Shown here in pieces: positions 54,299 to 63,077 of a DNA stretch of 64,000 bases (the first letter of the stretch is position 1; every line of letters begins with the position of its first letter). Made by a program: the position numbers and the translations under genes. The stretch comes from Mesorhizobium amorphae CCNWGS0123 (GTDB lineage Bacteria; Pseudomonadota; Alphaproteobacteria; Rhizobiales; Rhizobiaceae), in NCBI RefSeq assembly GCF_001686985.1, contig NZ_CP015318.1, positions 122,001 through 186,000 of the forward strand, written 5' to 3'. The notes beneath the pieces were generated by a model. The model saw only the letters and a list, made by a program, of their open reading frames with translations, did not search any database and was not told the DNA's origin.

Positions 54299-55434
54299 CC
54301 AGGTCGGCTTTCCTGACCCGGGTGGCTCTCTTTCAGGAACGACAAGACTTCCGAGGCCGGCACATCCCTGGCGATGAAGGACTGGCCGATGCCGCGCGTC
54401 AGGATGAAGGTCAGCGCACCGCGCGACACTTTCTTGTCCTGGGTGATGAACGAAAACAGCGCCTCGGCGTCGGGCAGTTCGCCGGGGATGTCGGCCATCC
54501 GCCAGGGCAGGCCGACGGCGCTGAGATGCGCCTCGACGCGTGCCGCATCGTCCGGGCTCGCCAAATTGAGCCTCGAGGAAAAGCGATGCGCCAGCGCCAT
54601 GCCGATGGCGACGCCCTCGCCATGGACGAGGCGGGCGCCGTCATAGCGGATGGCAGCTTCGAGCGCGTGGCCGAACGTGTGGCCGAGATTGAGCAACGCG
54701 CGGTCGCCGGTCTCGAACTCGTCGCGCGCGACGACATCGGCCTTGGCGCGGCAGGCCTCTGCGATGGCTTCAGCCCGCGCCGGGCCACCGTCAAAGACCG
54801 CGCGCCAGTTTTCTTCCAGCCAGGCAAAGAAGGCCGGACGGTCGATCAATCCGTATTTGGCGAGCTCGGCATAGCCGGCGCGGAATTCCCGGATCGGCAG
54901 CGTGTCGAGCACCCCGGTGTCGGCCAGCACCAGCTTCGGCTGATGGAAAACGCCGACCAGGTTCTTGCCTCGTGCGCTGTTGATGCCGGTCTTGCCGCCG
55001 ACCGAGGAATCGACCTGCGCCAGCAGTGACGTCGGGATCTGCACGAAATTCATGCCGCGCCGCACGATCCCGGCGGCAAAGCCGGCAAGGTCGCCGATGA
55101 CGCCGCCGCCGAGCGCGATGACGACGTCGCCGCGCTCCAGCTTCGCGGCAAGCACGCCGTCCACCACCTCTTCGAGATAGGCAAAGCTCTTGGTCTTTTC
55201 GCCGGCCGGAAGCGTGATGACGGCAGGCTGGATGCCGTCTTGCTCCAGGCCGGCCTTCAGCGTCTCGAGATGGGCAGCGGCGACATTGTCGTCGGTGACG
55301 ACGGCAGCACGCGTGCCGGGCAAACGGCGCGAAATCTCGGCGCCCGCGCGCAACAAAAGGCCGGAGCCGATCAATATGTCGTAGGCACGCTCGCCGAGCC
55401 CGACCTCGACGGTGACTGTCTCGCCGGTATTCAT
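54295..55434 (-). CDS. aroB: 3-dehydroquinate synthase
   Basis: Second step of the shikimate pathway: DAHP to 3-dehydroquinate, needing NAD and a metal. The 379-residue protein has [38 protein letters not shown] and GHTFGHALE, all family motifs. It overlaps aroK by ATGA at 55431-55434, and the CNNM gene overlaps its own stop. C-terminal tail ([11 protein letters not shown]) is slightly long. Confidence 0.97.
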   Translation of the reverse strand: MNTGETVTVEVGLGERAYDILIGSGLLLRAGAEISRRLPGTRAAVVTDDNVAAAHLETLKAGLEQDGIQPAVITLPAGEKTKSFAYLEEVVDGVLAAKLERGDVVIALGGGVIGDLAGFAAGIVRRGMNFVQIPTSLLAQVDSSVGGKTGINSARGKNLVGVFHQPKLVLADTGVLDTLPIREFRAGYAELAKYGLIDRPAFFAWLEENWRAVFDGGPARAEAIAEACRAKADVVARDEFETGDRALLNLGHTFGHALEAAIRYDGARLVHGEGVAIGMALAHRFSSRLNLASPDDAARVEAHLSAVGLPWRMADIPGELPDAEALFSFITQDKKVSRGALTFILTRGIGQSFIARDVPASEVLSFLKESHPGQESRPG

Positions 55435-56042
55435 GGACGCACCTCGCCGTTCGGCACGATTTCAGCAACGCCGAAATGTCCGCAAAGCGCATTCACAACT
55501 TCGGCCGCGATGACCTCCTTGCGGTCGTCGCGGGTCGGCACGGTGATGTTTGACGTGGCATAGACCGGATAGCGCTCGGCCATCAGCCGTTCGAGCACAG
55601 CGCGCGGATCGGGGTTCTTCAGCAGCGGCCGGTTCTGCTTCTTGGACACGCGCTCCATCAGCAGGTCGAGTTCGGCCTTCAGCCACACCGACACGCCATG
55701 GCCGGCGATCGCCTCGCGCGTCTGCGCATTCATGAAGGCGCCGCCGCCGGTCGACAGCACCTGCGGGCCGTTTTCCAGCAGGCGCAGGATGACACGCTGC
55801 TCCAGCGCGCGAAATTCCGTCTCGCCGTAGCGCTCGAACAGCTCCGGCACGGTCATGCGCGAGACGCTTTCGATCTCCTGGTCGCTGTCGATGAATGGCA
55901 GTGCCAGCATCGCCGCCACCTTGCGGCCGATCGCCGTCTTGCCGGCACCCATCAGGCCGACAAAGACGATCGAGCGCTCGCCCAGCCGCTCGAGCAGCTC
56001 GGCATGGCCTTCGCCTTGAGGATTTGCTGGCAACGCGTTCAT
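55431..56042 (-). CDS. aroK: Shikimate kinase
   Basis: Phosphorylates shikimate with ATP. Walker A is [11 protein letters not shown] (~ residues 29-39), the shikimate-binding region DSDQEIE, and STGGGAFMN. The 203-residue length includes a ~20-residue N-terminal extension common in Rhizobiales. First gene of aroK-aroB-CNNM. Confidence 0.97.
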   Translation of the reverse strand: MNALPANPQGEGHAELLERLGERSIVFVGLMGAGKTAIGRKVAAMLALPFIDSDQEIESVSRMTVPELFERYGETEFRALEQRVILRLLENGPQVLSTGGGAFMNAQTREAIAGHGVSVWLKAELDLLMERVSKKQNRPLLKNPDPRAVLERLMAERYPVYATSNITVPTRDDRKEVIAAEVVNALCGHFGVAEIVPNGEVRP

Positions 56043-56204
56043 GAGACCATGATGTTTCTAGGCCCTCTTTGCCGGCGTATCGACATCAAAAGCCTGTTTG
56101 CGTCAAGCAGGAGGCACGCAAGCTTCGTCCTTGAATTGGCCGGATTGGCGTCCCATAAGGGCACAGGGTTTGGAAATGCAGAACAAGAAGACGGGCGAAG
56201 ATTG

Positions 56205-56357
56205 ATGCCGACTCTGTTTCGCTTTGTCGTGACGCTGATGATTCTTGCCGGCATTGCCTATGGTACGATGTTTGCGCTGGCGATGTTCGTCGAGCCGAAA
56301 AAGGCTGAGATGAGCGTGCGCATCCCGCCGGAAAAGCTGAATCCCAAGAAGAACTGA
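56205..56357 (+). CDS. Small conserved membrane protein between aroK and xerD
   Basis: A 50-residue protein: one membrane helix ([22 protein letters not shown]) then a lysine/proline-rich tail ending in NPKKN. It starts at 56205 and ends 26 bp before xerD. Small proteins of this kind recur at this locus in Rhizobiales (from memory). Function unknown. Confidence 0.7.
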   Translation: MPTLFRFVVTLMILAGIAYGTMFALAMFVEPKKAEMSVRIPPEKLNPKKN

Positions 56358-56383
56358 TCAAAAAAGAAAACCGATCCAGAAGA

Positions 56384-57301
56384 ATGAACAGCGCCGCTCG
56401 CATCGAAGCCTTTCTCGAAATGATGAGCGCCGAGCGAGGTGCCGCCGAAAACACGCTCTCCTCCTATCGCCGCGACCTCGAGGACGCTTCGCAGGAGATA
56501 GACGGCGGGCTTGCCGGTGCCGGCGCCTCCGAAATCCGCTCTTATCTCGACGACATCGCCGAACGCGGCTTTGCGCCGACATCGCAGGCGCGAAAACTGT
56601 CGGCGATCCGCCAGTTCTTCAAGTTCCTCTACGCCGAAGGCCTGCGCGGCGACGACCCGACGGGCACGCTGGACAGTCCGAAGAAGGGCCGTCCGCTGCC
56701 GAAGACGATGAGCGAGGCCGAGACCGGCCGGCTGATCGACCGTGCGGCCCTGGAAGCAGGTGACACCTCGCAGAACGATGGCGACAGCCTGGCGGCTCTG
56801 CGCCTGCATGCCCTGGTCGAAGTGCTCTACGCCACCGGCCTGCGCGTCTCCGAACTGGTCGGCTTGCCGGTGACGGTAGCCTTGCGCGACGACCGTTTCT
56901 TCATGGTGCGCGGCAAGGGCGACAAGGAACGCATGGTGCCGCTGTCGTTGAAGGCGCGCACCGCGATGCGGGCCTGGCTCACCGCCAGAGCCACCGTGCC
57001 GGCTTTTGCCGACAGTTCTTTCCTGTTTCCGGCCGCCTCCGACACCGGCCATCTCTCGCGGCAGGTGTTTGCCCGCGACCTGAAGGGGCTCGCCGCCAGG
57101 GCCGGCATCACCGCGGCGAAGATCTCGCCGCATGTGCTTCGCCACGCTTTCGCCAGCCATCTCTTGCAGAACGGCGCCGACCTCCGGGCGGTGCAGCAGC
57201 TGCTCGGCCATTCCGACATCTCGACCACGCAGATTTACACCCATGTGCTGGAGGAGCGGCTGGTGCGGCTGGTCAATGATCATCATCCGCTTGCCGACTA
57301 G
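56384..57301 (+). CDS. xerD: Site-specific tyrosine recombinase XerD
   Basis: Resolves chromosome dimers at dif with XerC. The 305-residue protein has the N-terminal SAM-like domain and a full catalytic set: Arg in ATGLRVSEL, His-x-x-Arg in [10 protein letters not shown] (~R253), His in GHSDIS and Tyr in IYTHV (~Y284). Positioned by aroK, as is common in this group. No adjacent recombination site was seen. Confidence 0.95.
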   Translation: MNSAARIEAFLEMMSAERGAAENTLSSYRRDLEDASQEIDGGLAGAGASEIRSYLDDIAERGFAPTSQARKLSAIRQFFKFLYAEGLRGDDPTGTLDSPKKGRPLPKTMSEAETGRLIDRAALEAGDTSQNDGDSLAALRLHALVEVLYATGLRVSELVGLPVTVALRDDRFFMVRGKGDKERMVPLSLKARTAMRAWLTARATVPAFADSSFLFPAASDTGHLSRQVFARDLKGLAARAGITAAKISPHVLRHAFASHLLQNGADLRAVQQLLGHSDISTTQIYTHVLEERLVRLVNDHHPLAD

Positions 57302-57401
57302 GCCTCATATCGCTATGTGAGGGCGACGTTCCACCGCCCGGAGCCTCCGTTTTCGAGGGTTTCGCCAGCCATTGCCTTCCGAATTGCCGGTCCGCTCAAG
57401 A

Positions 57402-58352
57402 ATGTACAATTACCTCGATTTCGAAAAGCCGGTGCAGGATCTCGAAGGCAAGATCCTTGAGCTGAAGAAGCTTGCCGAGAACGGCGAGGCCGTCGATGTA
57501 GGCGACGAGATCAGCCGGCTGGAGAAACGCTCGCGCGATGCGCTGCGCGATGCCTACAAGGCACTGACGCCGTGGCAGAAGGTGCAGGTAGCGCGCCATC
57601 CTGACCGGCCGCATTGCGTCGACTACATCAAGGGCTTGCTCAGCGATTTCACACCGCTGGCCGGCGACCGCAATTTCGGTGAGGACCAGGCGATCGTCGG
57701 CGGCTTCGCCCGCTTCCGCGGCGAGCCGGTGGCGGTGCTCGGCCAGGAGAAGGGCTCGGACACGGCAAGCCGTCTCAAGCATAATTTCGGCTCGGTGCGG
57801 CCCGAAGGCTACCGCAAGGCGGTGCGTCTGATGGAGCTTGCCGACCGCTTCAAGATCCCGCTTTTGACCCTGGTCGACACCGCCGGCGCCTATCCCGGCG
57901 TCGGCGCCGAGGAACGCGGCCAGGCCGAAGCCATCGCCCGCTCGACTTCGGCCTGCCTTGGCCTCAAGGTGCCGTCGATCTCGGTGGTCATCGGCGAAGG
58001 CGGCTCCGGTGGCGCCATTGCGATTGCCACCGCCAACCGGGTCTACATGCTCGAGCACGCCATCTATTCGGTGATCTCGCCGGAAGGTGCTGCTTCGATC
58101 CTGTGGCGCGACACCACCCGCTCGAAGGATGCCGCGACCAACATGAAGATCACCGCCCAGGATCTTTACGAAATGAAGATCATCGACGCCATCGTCCCCG
58201 AACCGCTCGGCGGCGCCCATCGCGCCCCGGAAACGGTGATCGCCGCCACCGGCGACCTAATCGCCAGGACGATGAAGGACTTTGCCGGCGCCAACACCGA
58301 TTTCCGCGAGCAGCGCCGCGAGAAATACCTGGCCATGGGCCGTAGCCTCTAG
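57402..58352 (+). CDS. accA: Acetyl-CoA carboxylase carboxyltransferase subunit alpha
   Basis: Makes malonyl-CoA for fatty-acid synthesis with AccD and AccBC. The 316 residues, the start MYNYLDFEKP and the motifs GRNFGEDQAIVGGFA-like, TAGAYPGVGAEERGQ and GEGGSGGAIAI are typical. Its TAG stop codon is the start of a TAG(A/G)GC-type repeat at 58350. Confidence 0.97.
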   Translation: MYNYLDFEKPVQDLEGKILELKKLAENGEAVDVGDEISRLEKRSRDALRDAYKALTPWQKVQVARHPDRPHCVDYIKGLLSDFTPLAGDRNFGEDQAIVGGFARFRGEPVAVLGQEKGSDTASRLKHNFGSVRPEGYRKAVRLMELADRFKIPLLTLVDTAGAYPGVGAEERGQAEAIARSTSACLGLKVPSISVVIGEGGSGGAIAIATANRVYMLEHAIYSVISPEGAASILWRDTTRSKDAATNMKITAQDLYEMKIIDAIVPEPLGGAHRAPETVIAATGDLIARTMKDFAGANTDFREQRREKYLAMGRSL

Positions 58353-58385
58353 GGCGGTTCACCGTTTCACCGAAACGCCGATGCG
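58350..58385. repeat. TAGAGC-type repeat fragment at the accA stop codon
   Basis: TAGGGCGGTTCACCGTTTC then ACC then GAAACG: the second half of the cobW-associated repeat (60558-60593) is recognisable, with an inner CGTTTC/GAAACG stem. TAG at 58350-58352 ends accA. The outer right end is worn. Confidence 0.55.
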
Positions 58386-58475
58386 CATTTCCGCAAGTGG
58401 CAGCAGACGCTACCGCTTGCGGGTTCAAAGTAGACTATCCTGGGGTTCGGGACTGGGTGCCATAGACACCCTGCT

Positions 58476-58493
58476 TTAACGACTGCTAGTTAA
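58476..58493. promoter_or_regulatory. Inverted repeat upstream of the RiPP-like gene
   Basis: TTAAC (58476-58480), 8 bp, GTTAA (58489-58493): a perfect inverted repeat 24 bp before the ATG. It could be an operator. Just upstream is a small hairpin GGGTG/CACCC (58455-58471). Not the CtrA spacing. Confidence 0.4.
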
Positions 58494-58517
58494 GCTTTCG
58501 CTTTAGGGGGATTTGAG

Positions 58518-58652
58518 ATGAAAAAATACGAGAAACCTACGCTGGTCAAAGCGGCCCGCCTGCAAGCACTAACGGCTCAACAAGTGAGTTCCCAGCCGCC
58601 AGTGGACGATGGCAATAGCGATGGCAATGACCAGGGTGGCGACATTGTCTAG
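58518..58652 (+). CDS. Orphan RiPP-precursor-like peptide (lasso-type leader)
   Basis: A 44-residue peptide with a strong ribosome site (AGGGGG). The first half MKKYEKPTLVKAARLQALTA carries the Y-x-x-P-x-L motif at residues 4-9 that RRE domains recognise in lasso-peptide leaders, with Thr near the leader end. The second half is Ser/Asn/Asp/Gly-rich (QQVSSQPPVDDGNSDGND then QGGDIV) and unlike a normal folded protein. The first core residue after the expected cut would be Gln rather than Gly, so it is not a standard lasso core. No cyclase, protease or exporter gene is nearby. Probably a RiPP precursor working with enzymes elsewhere, or a relic. Confidence 0.65.
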   Translation: MKKYEKPTLVKAARLQALTAQQVSSQPPVDDGNSDGNDQGGDIV

Positions 58653-58911
58653 TCCCCGTTAAGTCCGGATCTGTCAAAACGTATGATCACCCTGGAATTG
58701 CCCCGGTCACCACACGGCAAAGTGGCGGCAGGGCATGATTCTGCCACAAAAATGCCGCTGCGTTCGGCTCAATGGAATTTGCCGTGAGGGGTGATCCGAA
58801 GCTTGCGGTAAGGATTTTTCAAGGTTAACGGGCTTACGGTCCGCTAATGTTCAGCGTGTGGGCCGGCGGTGCCGAAGTCTGTCGCCCGAGAGAAAAGACA
58901 TAGCCATACCC
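58653..58911. other. Structured non-coding region after the RiPP-like gene
   Basis: No gene seen. GATCACCC (58685-58692) can pair with GGGTGATC (58789-58796) around ~100 bases, inside which GCGGCA and TGCCGC, or GGCAG and CTGCC, offer alternative stems. It might be a small RNA or the leader of the transpeptidase gene. No U-tract at the end. Confidence 0.4.
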
Positions 58912-60207
58912 ATGTTTGCCAAGCTTGCCCGCACCGGAGCCCTGATCGCCGCGATTGGCGTGGCCGGCTGCAACGATTCCTCGATGAAGGATTTCGCCCC
59001 GGAGGCCAACAAGCCGCTGCCGGACAAGATCCTGGCCGACATGAAGGCCAAGGGCATGGTCCGCACCTCCTCGGTGATGGCTCGTATCTTCAAGGAAGAG
59101 GGCAAACTGGAGATCTGGAAGGCCAAGACCAACGGCCGCTACGATCTGGTCGCCAGCTACGACATCTGCAAATGGTCGGGCAAGCTCGGACCCAAATTCA
59201 CCGAGGGCGACCGCCAGGCGCCGGAAGGGTTCTACACGGTTCGTCCCCAGCAGATGAACCCGCGCTCAAATTACCATCTGTCCTTCAACATCGGCTATCC
59301 CAACGCCTATGATCGCGCCAACGGCCGCACCGGCTCCAACTTGATGGTGCATGGCGCCTGCTCGTCCTCGGGCTGCTATTCGATGACGGATGCGCAGATC
59401 GAGCAGATCTATGCCTTCGGCCGCGACGCCTTCCAGGGCGGCCAGACCGAGTTCCAGATCGAGGCCTTTCCGTTCCGCATGACCCCCGCCAACATGGCGC
59501 GCTACCGCAACGACCCGAATTACGACTTCTGGAAGATGCTGAAGGTCGGCTACGACAATTTCGAGATCACCAAGGTGCCGCCGAAGGTCGATGTCTGCGA
59601 GAAGCGCTACGTCTTCAACCAGGTGGCTCCGGAAGGCACGACCTTCGATCCGACCGGGCCCTGCCCCGCCAGCACGCAGCCGGATTCGCTGAAGAGCGCC
59701 TACAACGCCTACCAGAGCACTTACGAAGCGGCGTTCAGCGGCGCGGTCAAGTCCAGCGTGCCGGCGCCCAAGCCGACGATTGCCGGCATCAAGGAAGCCA
59801 GCATCGTTTCCGACTGGTCGAAGCGCCGCGCCCGCGGCGAGCGCGTGCCGATCGATCCGCCGTCGCTCAACTCCGACGGTACGGTGACCGAGACGGCGCG
59901 CATGGGCCGCATCGATTCGCCAGCCGGCCGCAAGATGGCCGCGCTCGACGCGGAGAAGGCGGCCAAGAAGAAGGCCGAAGAACAAAGGCTCGCGGCAATC
60001 GAGGCCGCGAAGGCTGCGAAAGAGGCGGCGAAGGCGCAGGCACTGGCCGAAAAGGAGGCCGAGAAGGCCGCGGCCCAGCAGCCGGTCGCCACCGCGACCA
60101 TCGCGCAGCCCGCCGAGGCCGCACCGGCAGAGACGCAGGCGGCTGACGCCGGCGACGGCACGGTGACGAAGCTGAAGAAGAAGCTGCTCGGCATGTTCGG
60201 CGGCTGA
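58912..60207 (+). CDS. Lipoprotein L,D-transpeptidase (YkuD/YafK type)
   Basis: A 431-residue peptidoglycan cross-linking or modifying enzyme. A lipoprotein signal (lipobox VAGC, Cys at about 20) is followed by the YkuD domain with the catalytic motif HGACSSSGCYSM (His ~146, Cys ~154). The last ~110 residues are Ala/Lys/Glu-rich, a probable coiled coil. Start at 58912 gives the signal peptide. Regulation by the upstream structured region is possible. Confidence 0.92.
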   Translation: MFAKLARTGALIAAIGVAGCNDSSMKDFAPEANKPLPDKILADMKAKGMVRTSSVMARIFKEEGKLEIWKAKTNGRYDLVASYDICKWSGKLGPKFTEGDRQAPEGFYTVRPQQMNPRSNYHLSFNIGYPNAYDRANGRTGSNLMVHGACSSSGCYSMTDAQIEQIYAFGRDAFQGGQTEFQIEAFPFRMTPANMARYRNDPNYDFWKMLKVGYDNFEITKVPPKVDVCEKRYVFNQVAPEGTTFDPTGPCPASTQPDSLKSAYNAYQSTYEAAFSGAVKSSVPAPKPTIAGIKEASIVSDWSKRRARGERVPIDPPSLNSDGTVTETARMGRIDSPAGRKMAALDAEKAAKKKAEEQRLAAIEAAKAAKEAAKAQALAEKEAEKAAAQQPVATATIAQPAEAAPAETQAADAGDGTVTKLKKKLLGMFGG

Positions 60208-60218
60208 GGTTTTTCACC

Positions 60219-60470
60219 TTGGTCAAGCGCGACGCTGTCTATGACCTCAAGGGGTTGAACTGCCCCTTGCCTGTGCTCAAGGCAAAAAAACGGCTGGCCG
60301 CGATGCGGCCCGGCAGCCGGCTGTGGCTTGAGACCACCGACCCGCTGGCGGTCATCGACATTCCCGCCTTCTGCTCCGACGCCGGCCACCAGCTGATCGA
60401 AACGGCGGCGGTTTCCGGCGGCCATCGTTTTCTGGTTGAGCGTGGCGGCACCGTGGAAATCTTGCGGTAA
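60219..60470 (+). CDS. TusA-family sulfur carrier
   Basis: An 83-residue TusA-like sulfurtransferase. The CPxP motif is LNCPLPVLKAKKRL with Cys at about residue 15. TusA-type proteins pass sulfur to tRNA thiolation or molybdopterin synthesis. The start is TTG at 60219 after GAGG. It follows the transpeptidase by 11 bp. Confidence 0.9.
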   Translation: MVKRDAVYDLKGLNCPLPVLKAKKRLAAMRPGSRLWLETTDPLAVIDIPAFCSDAGHQLIETAAVSGGHRFLVERGGTVEILR

Positions 60471-60488
60471 TCTGTCGCCTTCGCGAGC

Positions 60489-60594
60489 TAGAGCAATTGC
60501 AGGAAAAGTGTGAAACGGTTTTCCGTCCGGAATTGCGTCAGAACAAAGAGATTGAGCGGTTCAGCGTTTCCGTGAAACGATGAAACGCTCTAGC
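60489..60594. repeat. TAGAGC-bounded composite palindrome at the cobW stop codon
   Basis: Bounded by TAGAGC at 60489 and GCTCTA at 60587-60592. The left half pairs GCAATT..GGAAAA with TTTTCC..AATTGC; the right half pairs GCGTTTC with GAAACG. On the minus strand the TAG of the CobW-type gene is the outer TAGAGC itself. The largest of the copies seen. Confidence 0.8.
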
Positions 60595-61693
60595 GCCGCC
60601 CGGCGATCGCCAGCGGATTGTCTTCCAGCGCCGCGCGGTCGGGCGTGTCGATCGACGGCCGGTTGGTGAAGGCGGCAAACAGCCGGCGCAGATAATCCTC
60701 CGGCATGTCGAGCGTGATCAGCACCAGCCTGGTGCCACGCTGGCCGTCGGGCCAGGACGGCAGCCGCGCCGGCGGATGCAGGATCTTCTGCACGCCGTGC
60801 ACGACCAGCGGCCGCGACGGGTCCTCCTGCAACTCGATGACGCCCTTCATGCGCAGCAGGCGCTCGCCATGCGTGGAGCGCAACAGGTCGAGGAACATCT
60901 CGATCGCCGAAAACGGCACCGGACCGTCATGCACGAGCGAATAGGACCGCACGCGTGAATCGTGGCGATGGCCGTGGTGATGGTCGTGATCGCCATGATG
61001 GTGATCGCCATGATCATGGCCGGCTTCTTCGCCGAGCCAGCGCTGCACGTCGGCGGATTTCGTCGCCGGATTGTAGAGGCCGCAGTCGAACAGCGCCGCC
61101 GCTCCCGTGCTCCTGTCGCCCGCCTCGAGCAGCGCCGCACCCGGATTGATCTGCCGCAGCCGGGTCCGCAAGGCATCGAGATCGCCTGATTCAGTCACCA
61201 GATCGGTCTTGGTCAGCACGATGCGGTCGGCGACGGCCGCCTGTTTCAGCGCCTCGACATGGGCATCGAGCGTCGCATTGCCATTGACCGCGTCGACCAA
61301 AGTGATGACGCCATCGAGCCGGAAAGCCTGGACCAGCGCTGGATGCGCCATGATCGACTGCAGCACCGGCGCCGGATCGGCGAGACCGGTGGTCTCGACG
61401 ACGACGCGGGCCAGTTTGGCGATACGGCCGGTCTGCAGCCTGTCGACGAGATCGGCCAGCGTGTCGACCAGTTCGCCGCGCACCGTGCAGCAAAGGCAGC
61501 CATCGGAGAGCTGGATGATGCCGTCGGACGCCTGCTCGACCAGCAGATGGTCGATCGCCACCTCGCCGAACTCGTTGATGATGACGGCGGTGTCGGCGAG
61601 TGCGGGATCCTTGAGCAGCCGGTTGAGCAGCGTCGTCTTGCCGGCGCCGAGGAAACCGGTCAGCACCGACACGGGGATCGGGAAGCTTGCCAT
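60590..61693 (-). CDS. CobW/COG0523-family metal-chaperone GTPase
   Basis: A 367-residue GTPase for metal insertion. Walker A GFLGAGKT is at residues 13-20, the metal motif CLCC at 66-69, and a His/Asp-rich stretch (HDHGDHHHGDHDHHHGHRHD, ~225-246) can hold Zn, Co or Ni. Target could be cobalamin synthesis or zinc-dependent proteins. The start at 61693 is 3 bp after the carboxypeptidase stop, so the two genes are one operon. Confidence 0.94.
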   Translation of the reverse strand: MASFPIPVSVLTGFLGAGKTTLLNRLLKDPALADTAVIINEFGEVAIDHLLVEQASDGIIQLSDGCLCCTVRGELVDTLADLVDRLQTGRIAKLARVVVETTGLADPAPVLQSIMAHPALVQAFRLDGVITLVDAVNGNATLDAHVEALKQAAVADRIVLTKTDLVTESGDLDALRTRLRQINPGAALLEAGDRSTGAAALFDCGLYNPATKSADVQRWLGEEAGHDHGDHHHGDHDHHHGHRHDSRVRSYSLVHDGPVPFSAIEMFLDLLRSTHGERLLRMKGVIELQEDPSRPLVVHGVQKILHPPARLPSWPDGQRGTRLVLITLDMPEDYLRRLFAAFTNRPSIDTPDRAALEDNPLAIAGRR

Positions 61694-61696
61694 CGC

Positions 61697-62866
61697 CTAG
61701 TTCTTCGCGGCCTTGACCGGCTGGTCGCCCTGTACGGCGGCCGACCCAACCACGGTGGCGCCGGCCGGTGCCGGCCGGTCGGGCCGCCAGGTCGGCAGCG
61801 GCACGTCGGCGAATTCCTGGCCGGCCTCGTCGAGCATCGCCTTCGGCGTCGGCCCGGTGGCGCCGCCGAGGCCGACGGCGACCAGGGTCGGCACGTGGTC
61901 GAGCTTTTGCTGGTAGGGCGATTTCGGCACGTCCTTGGCGGCAATGGCCGGCGGTGCTTCCGATTGCTCCGCCTTCGTCTTCTTCTTGCAGATTTCGTCA
62001 TTCATGTCGTTGGCCGAGAGCGTGTCGCCATAGGACGGCAAGGCGGCGATGGTGGTCGAGCCGGTCGCCGGCGCGTCAAAACCCTGGTCGAGGAGGCGTG
62101 CCGCCGTCTCGGCCCGGCTTATCGCGGATTTTTCGCCAAGCACCACCGCCACCAGCGTACGGCCGTTGCGGGTTGCCGAACCGATCATGTTGAAGCCCGA
62201 AGGACAGACGAAACCGGTCTTCATGCCATCGGCGCCGGGATAGCGGCCGATCAGGAGATTGTAGTTCGAGATCGCCTTCTTGCCGACGGCCAGCCCCTCG
62301 ATCGAGAACCAGGGCGCGTATTGCGGGAATTCGCTGCGGATCGCCATCACCAGCAGAGCGAGGTCGCGCGCCGTCGTGTACTGTTCGGGCGAATAAAGCC
62401 CGTTCGGATTGACGAAATGCGTTCCGGTCATACCGAGCCGACGCGCCTCGGCATTCATGCGTTCGGCGAACGCTGCCTGCGAGCCGCCAACATTCTCGCC
62501 CACGGCCATGGCGATGTCGTTGGCCGATTTGACCAGCATCATCTTCAGCGCATTGTCGAGCCGCATCACCGAGCCAGGCTTGAAGCCCATCTTGCTCGGC
62601 GGCTCGCCGGCGGAATGCTTCGTCACCTTGATCGGCGAATCGAGCTGGACCTCGCCCGCCGCGATCGCCCGGAACGTCACATAGGCGGTCATCAGCTTGG
62701 TCAGCGAGGCCGGATACCAGCGCTTGAAGGCGTCCTGATGCTCGAGGATCTTGCCCGTCTGCAGGTCGAACAGGACCAGCGGATTGGCGAGAACCGATGT
62801 CGCGAAGGCGGGCAGCGCAACTGCGCCCGCCAGCAACAATTTGAGAAAATGCCTGTACCGCATCAT
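61697..62866 (-). CDS. D-alanyl-D-alanine carboxypeptidase (S11 family)
   Basis: Trims the terminal D-Ala of peptidoglycan side chains in the periplasm. The 389-residue protein has a signal peptide, the active-site SLTK at residues 54-57, SAN at 114-116 and KTG at 216-218. A C-terminal tail (~ last 90 residues) is Pro/Ala-rich and lacks the usual amphipathic membrane anchor. Start at 62866 (MMRYRHF). Co-transcribed with the CobW-type gene. Confidence 0.95.
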   Translation of the reverse strand: MMRYRHFLKLLLAGAVALPAFATSVLANPLVLFDLQTGKILEHQDAFKRWYPASLTKLMTAYVTFRAIAAGEVQLDSPIKVTKHSAGEPPSKMGFKPGSVMRLDNALKMMLVKSANDIAMAVGENVGGSQAAFAERMNAEARRLGMTGTHFVNPNGLYSPEQYTTARDLALLVMAIRSEFPQYAPWFSIEGLAVGKKAISNYNLLIGRYPGADGMKTGFVCPSGFNMIGSATRNGRTLVAVVLGEKSAISRAETAARLLDQGFDAPATGSTTIAALPSYGDTLSANDMNDEICKKKTKAEQSEAPPAIAAKDVPKSPYQQKLDHVPTLVAVGLGGATGPTPKAMLDEAGQEFADVPLPTWRPDRPAPAGATVVGSAAVQGDQPVKAAKN

Positions 62867-63077
62867 GGAATCCGAAATCGCCTCTTGCCGTAGTCGCCTC
62901 TGGCTCCGTAAGATTTCATTACACGGTCGCCAGCATATTGGTCCGACCCTCATCCCCGGACCGCTTTGCTGCGGTGCTATTTACCCTATGTGACGCCAAC
63001 ATGGCAAAGTGCCGGACAATCACGATTGCAATTGAGCAGACGCAACCCGGCTGCCCCAACAGCGAAATGGACCGATC

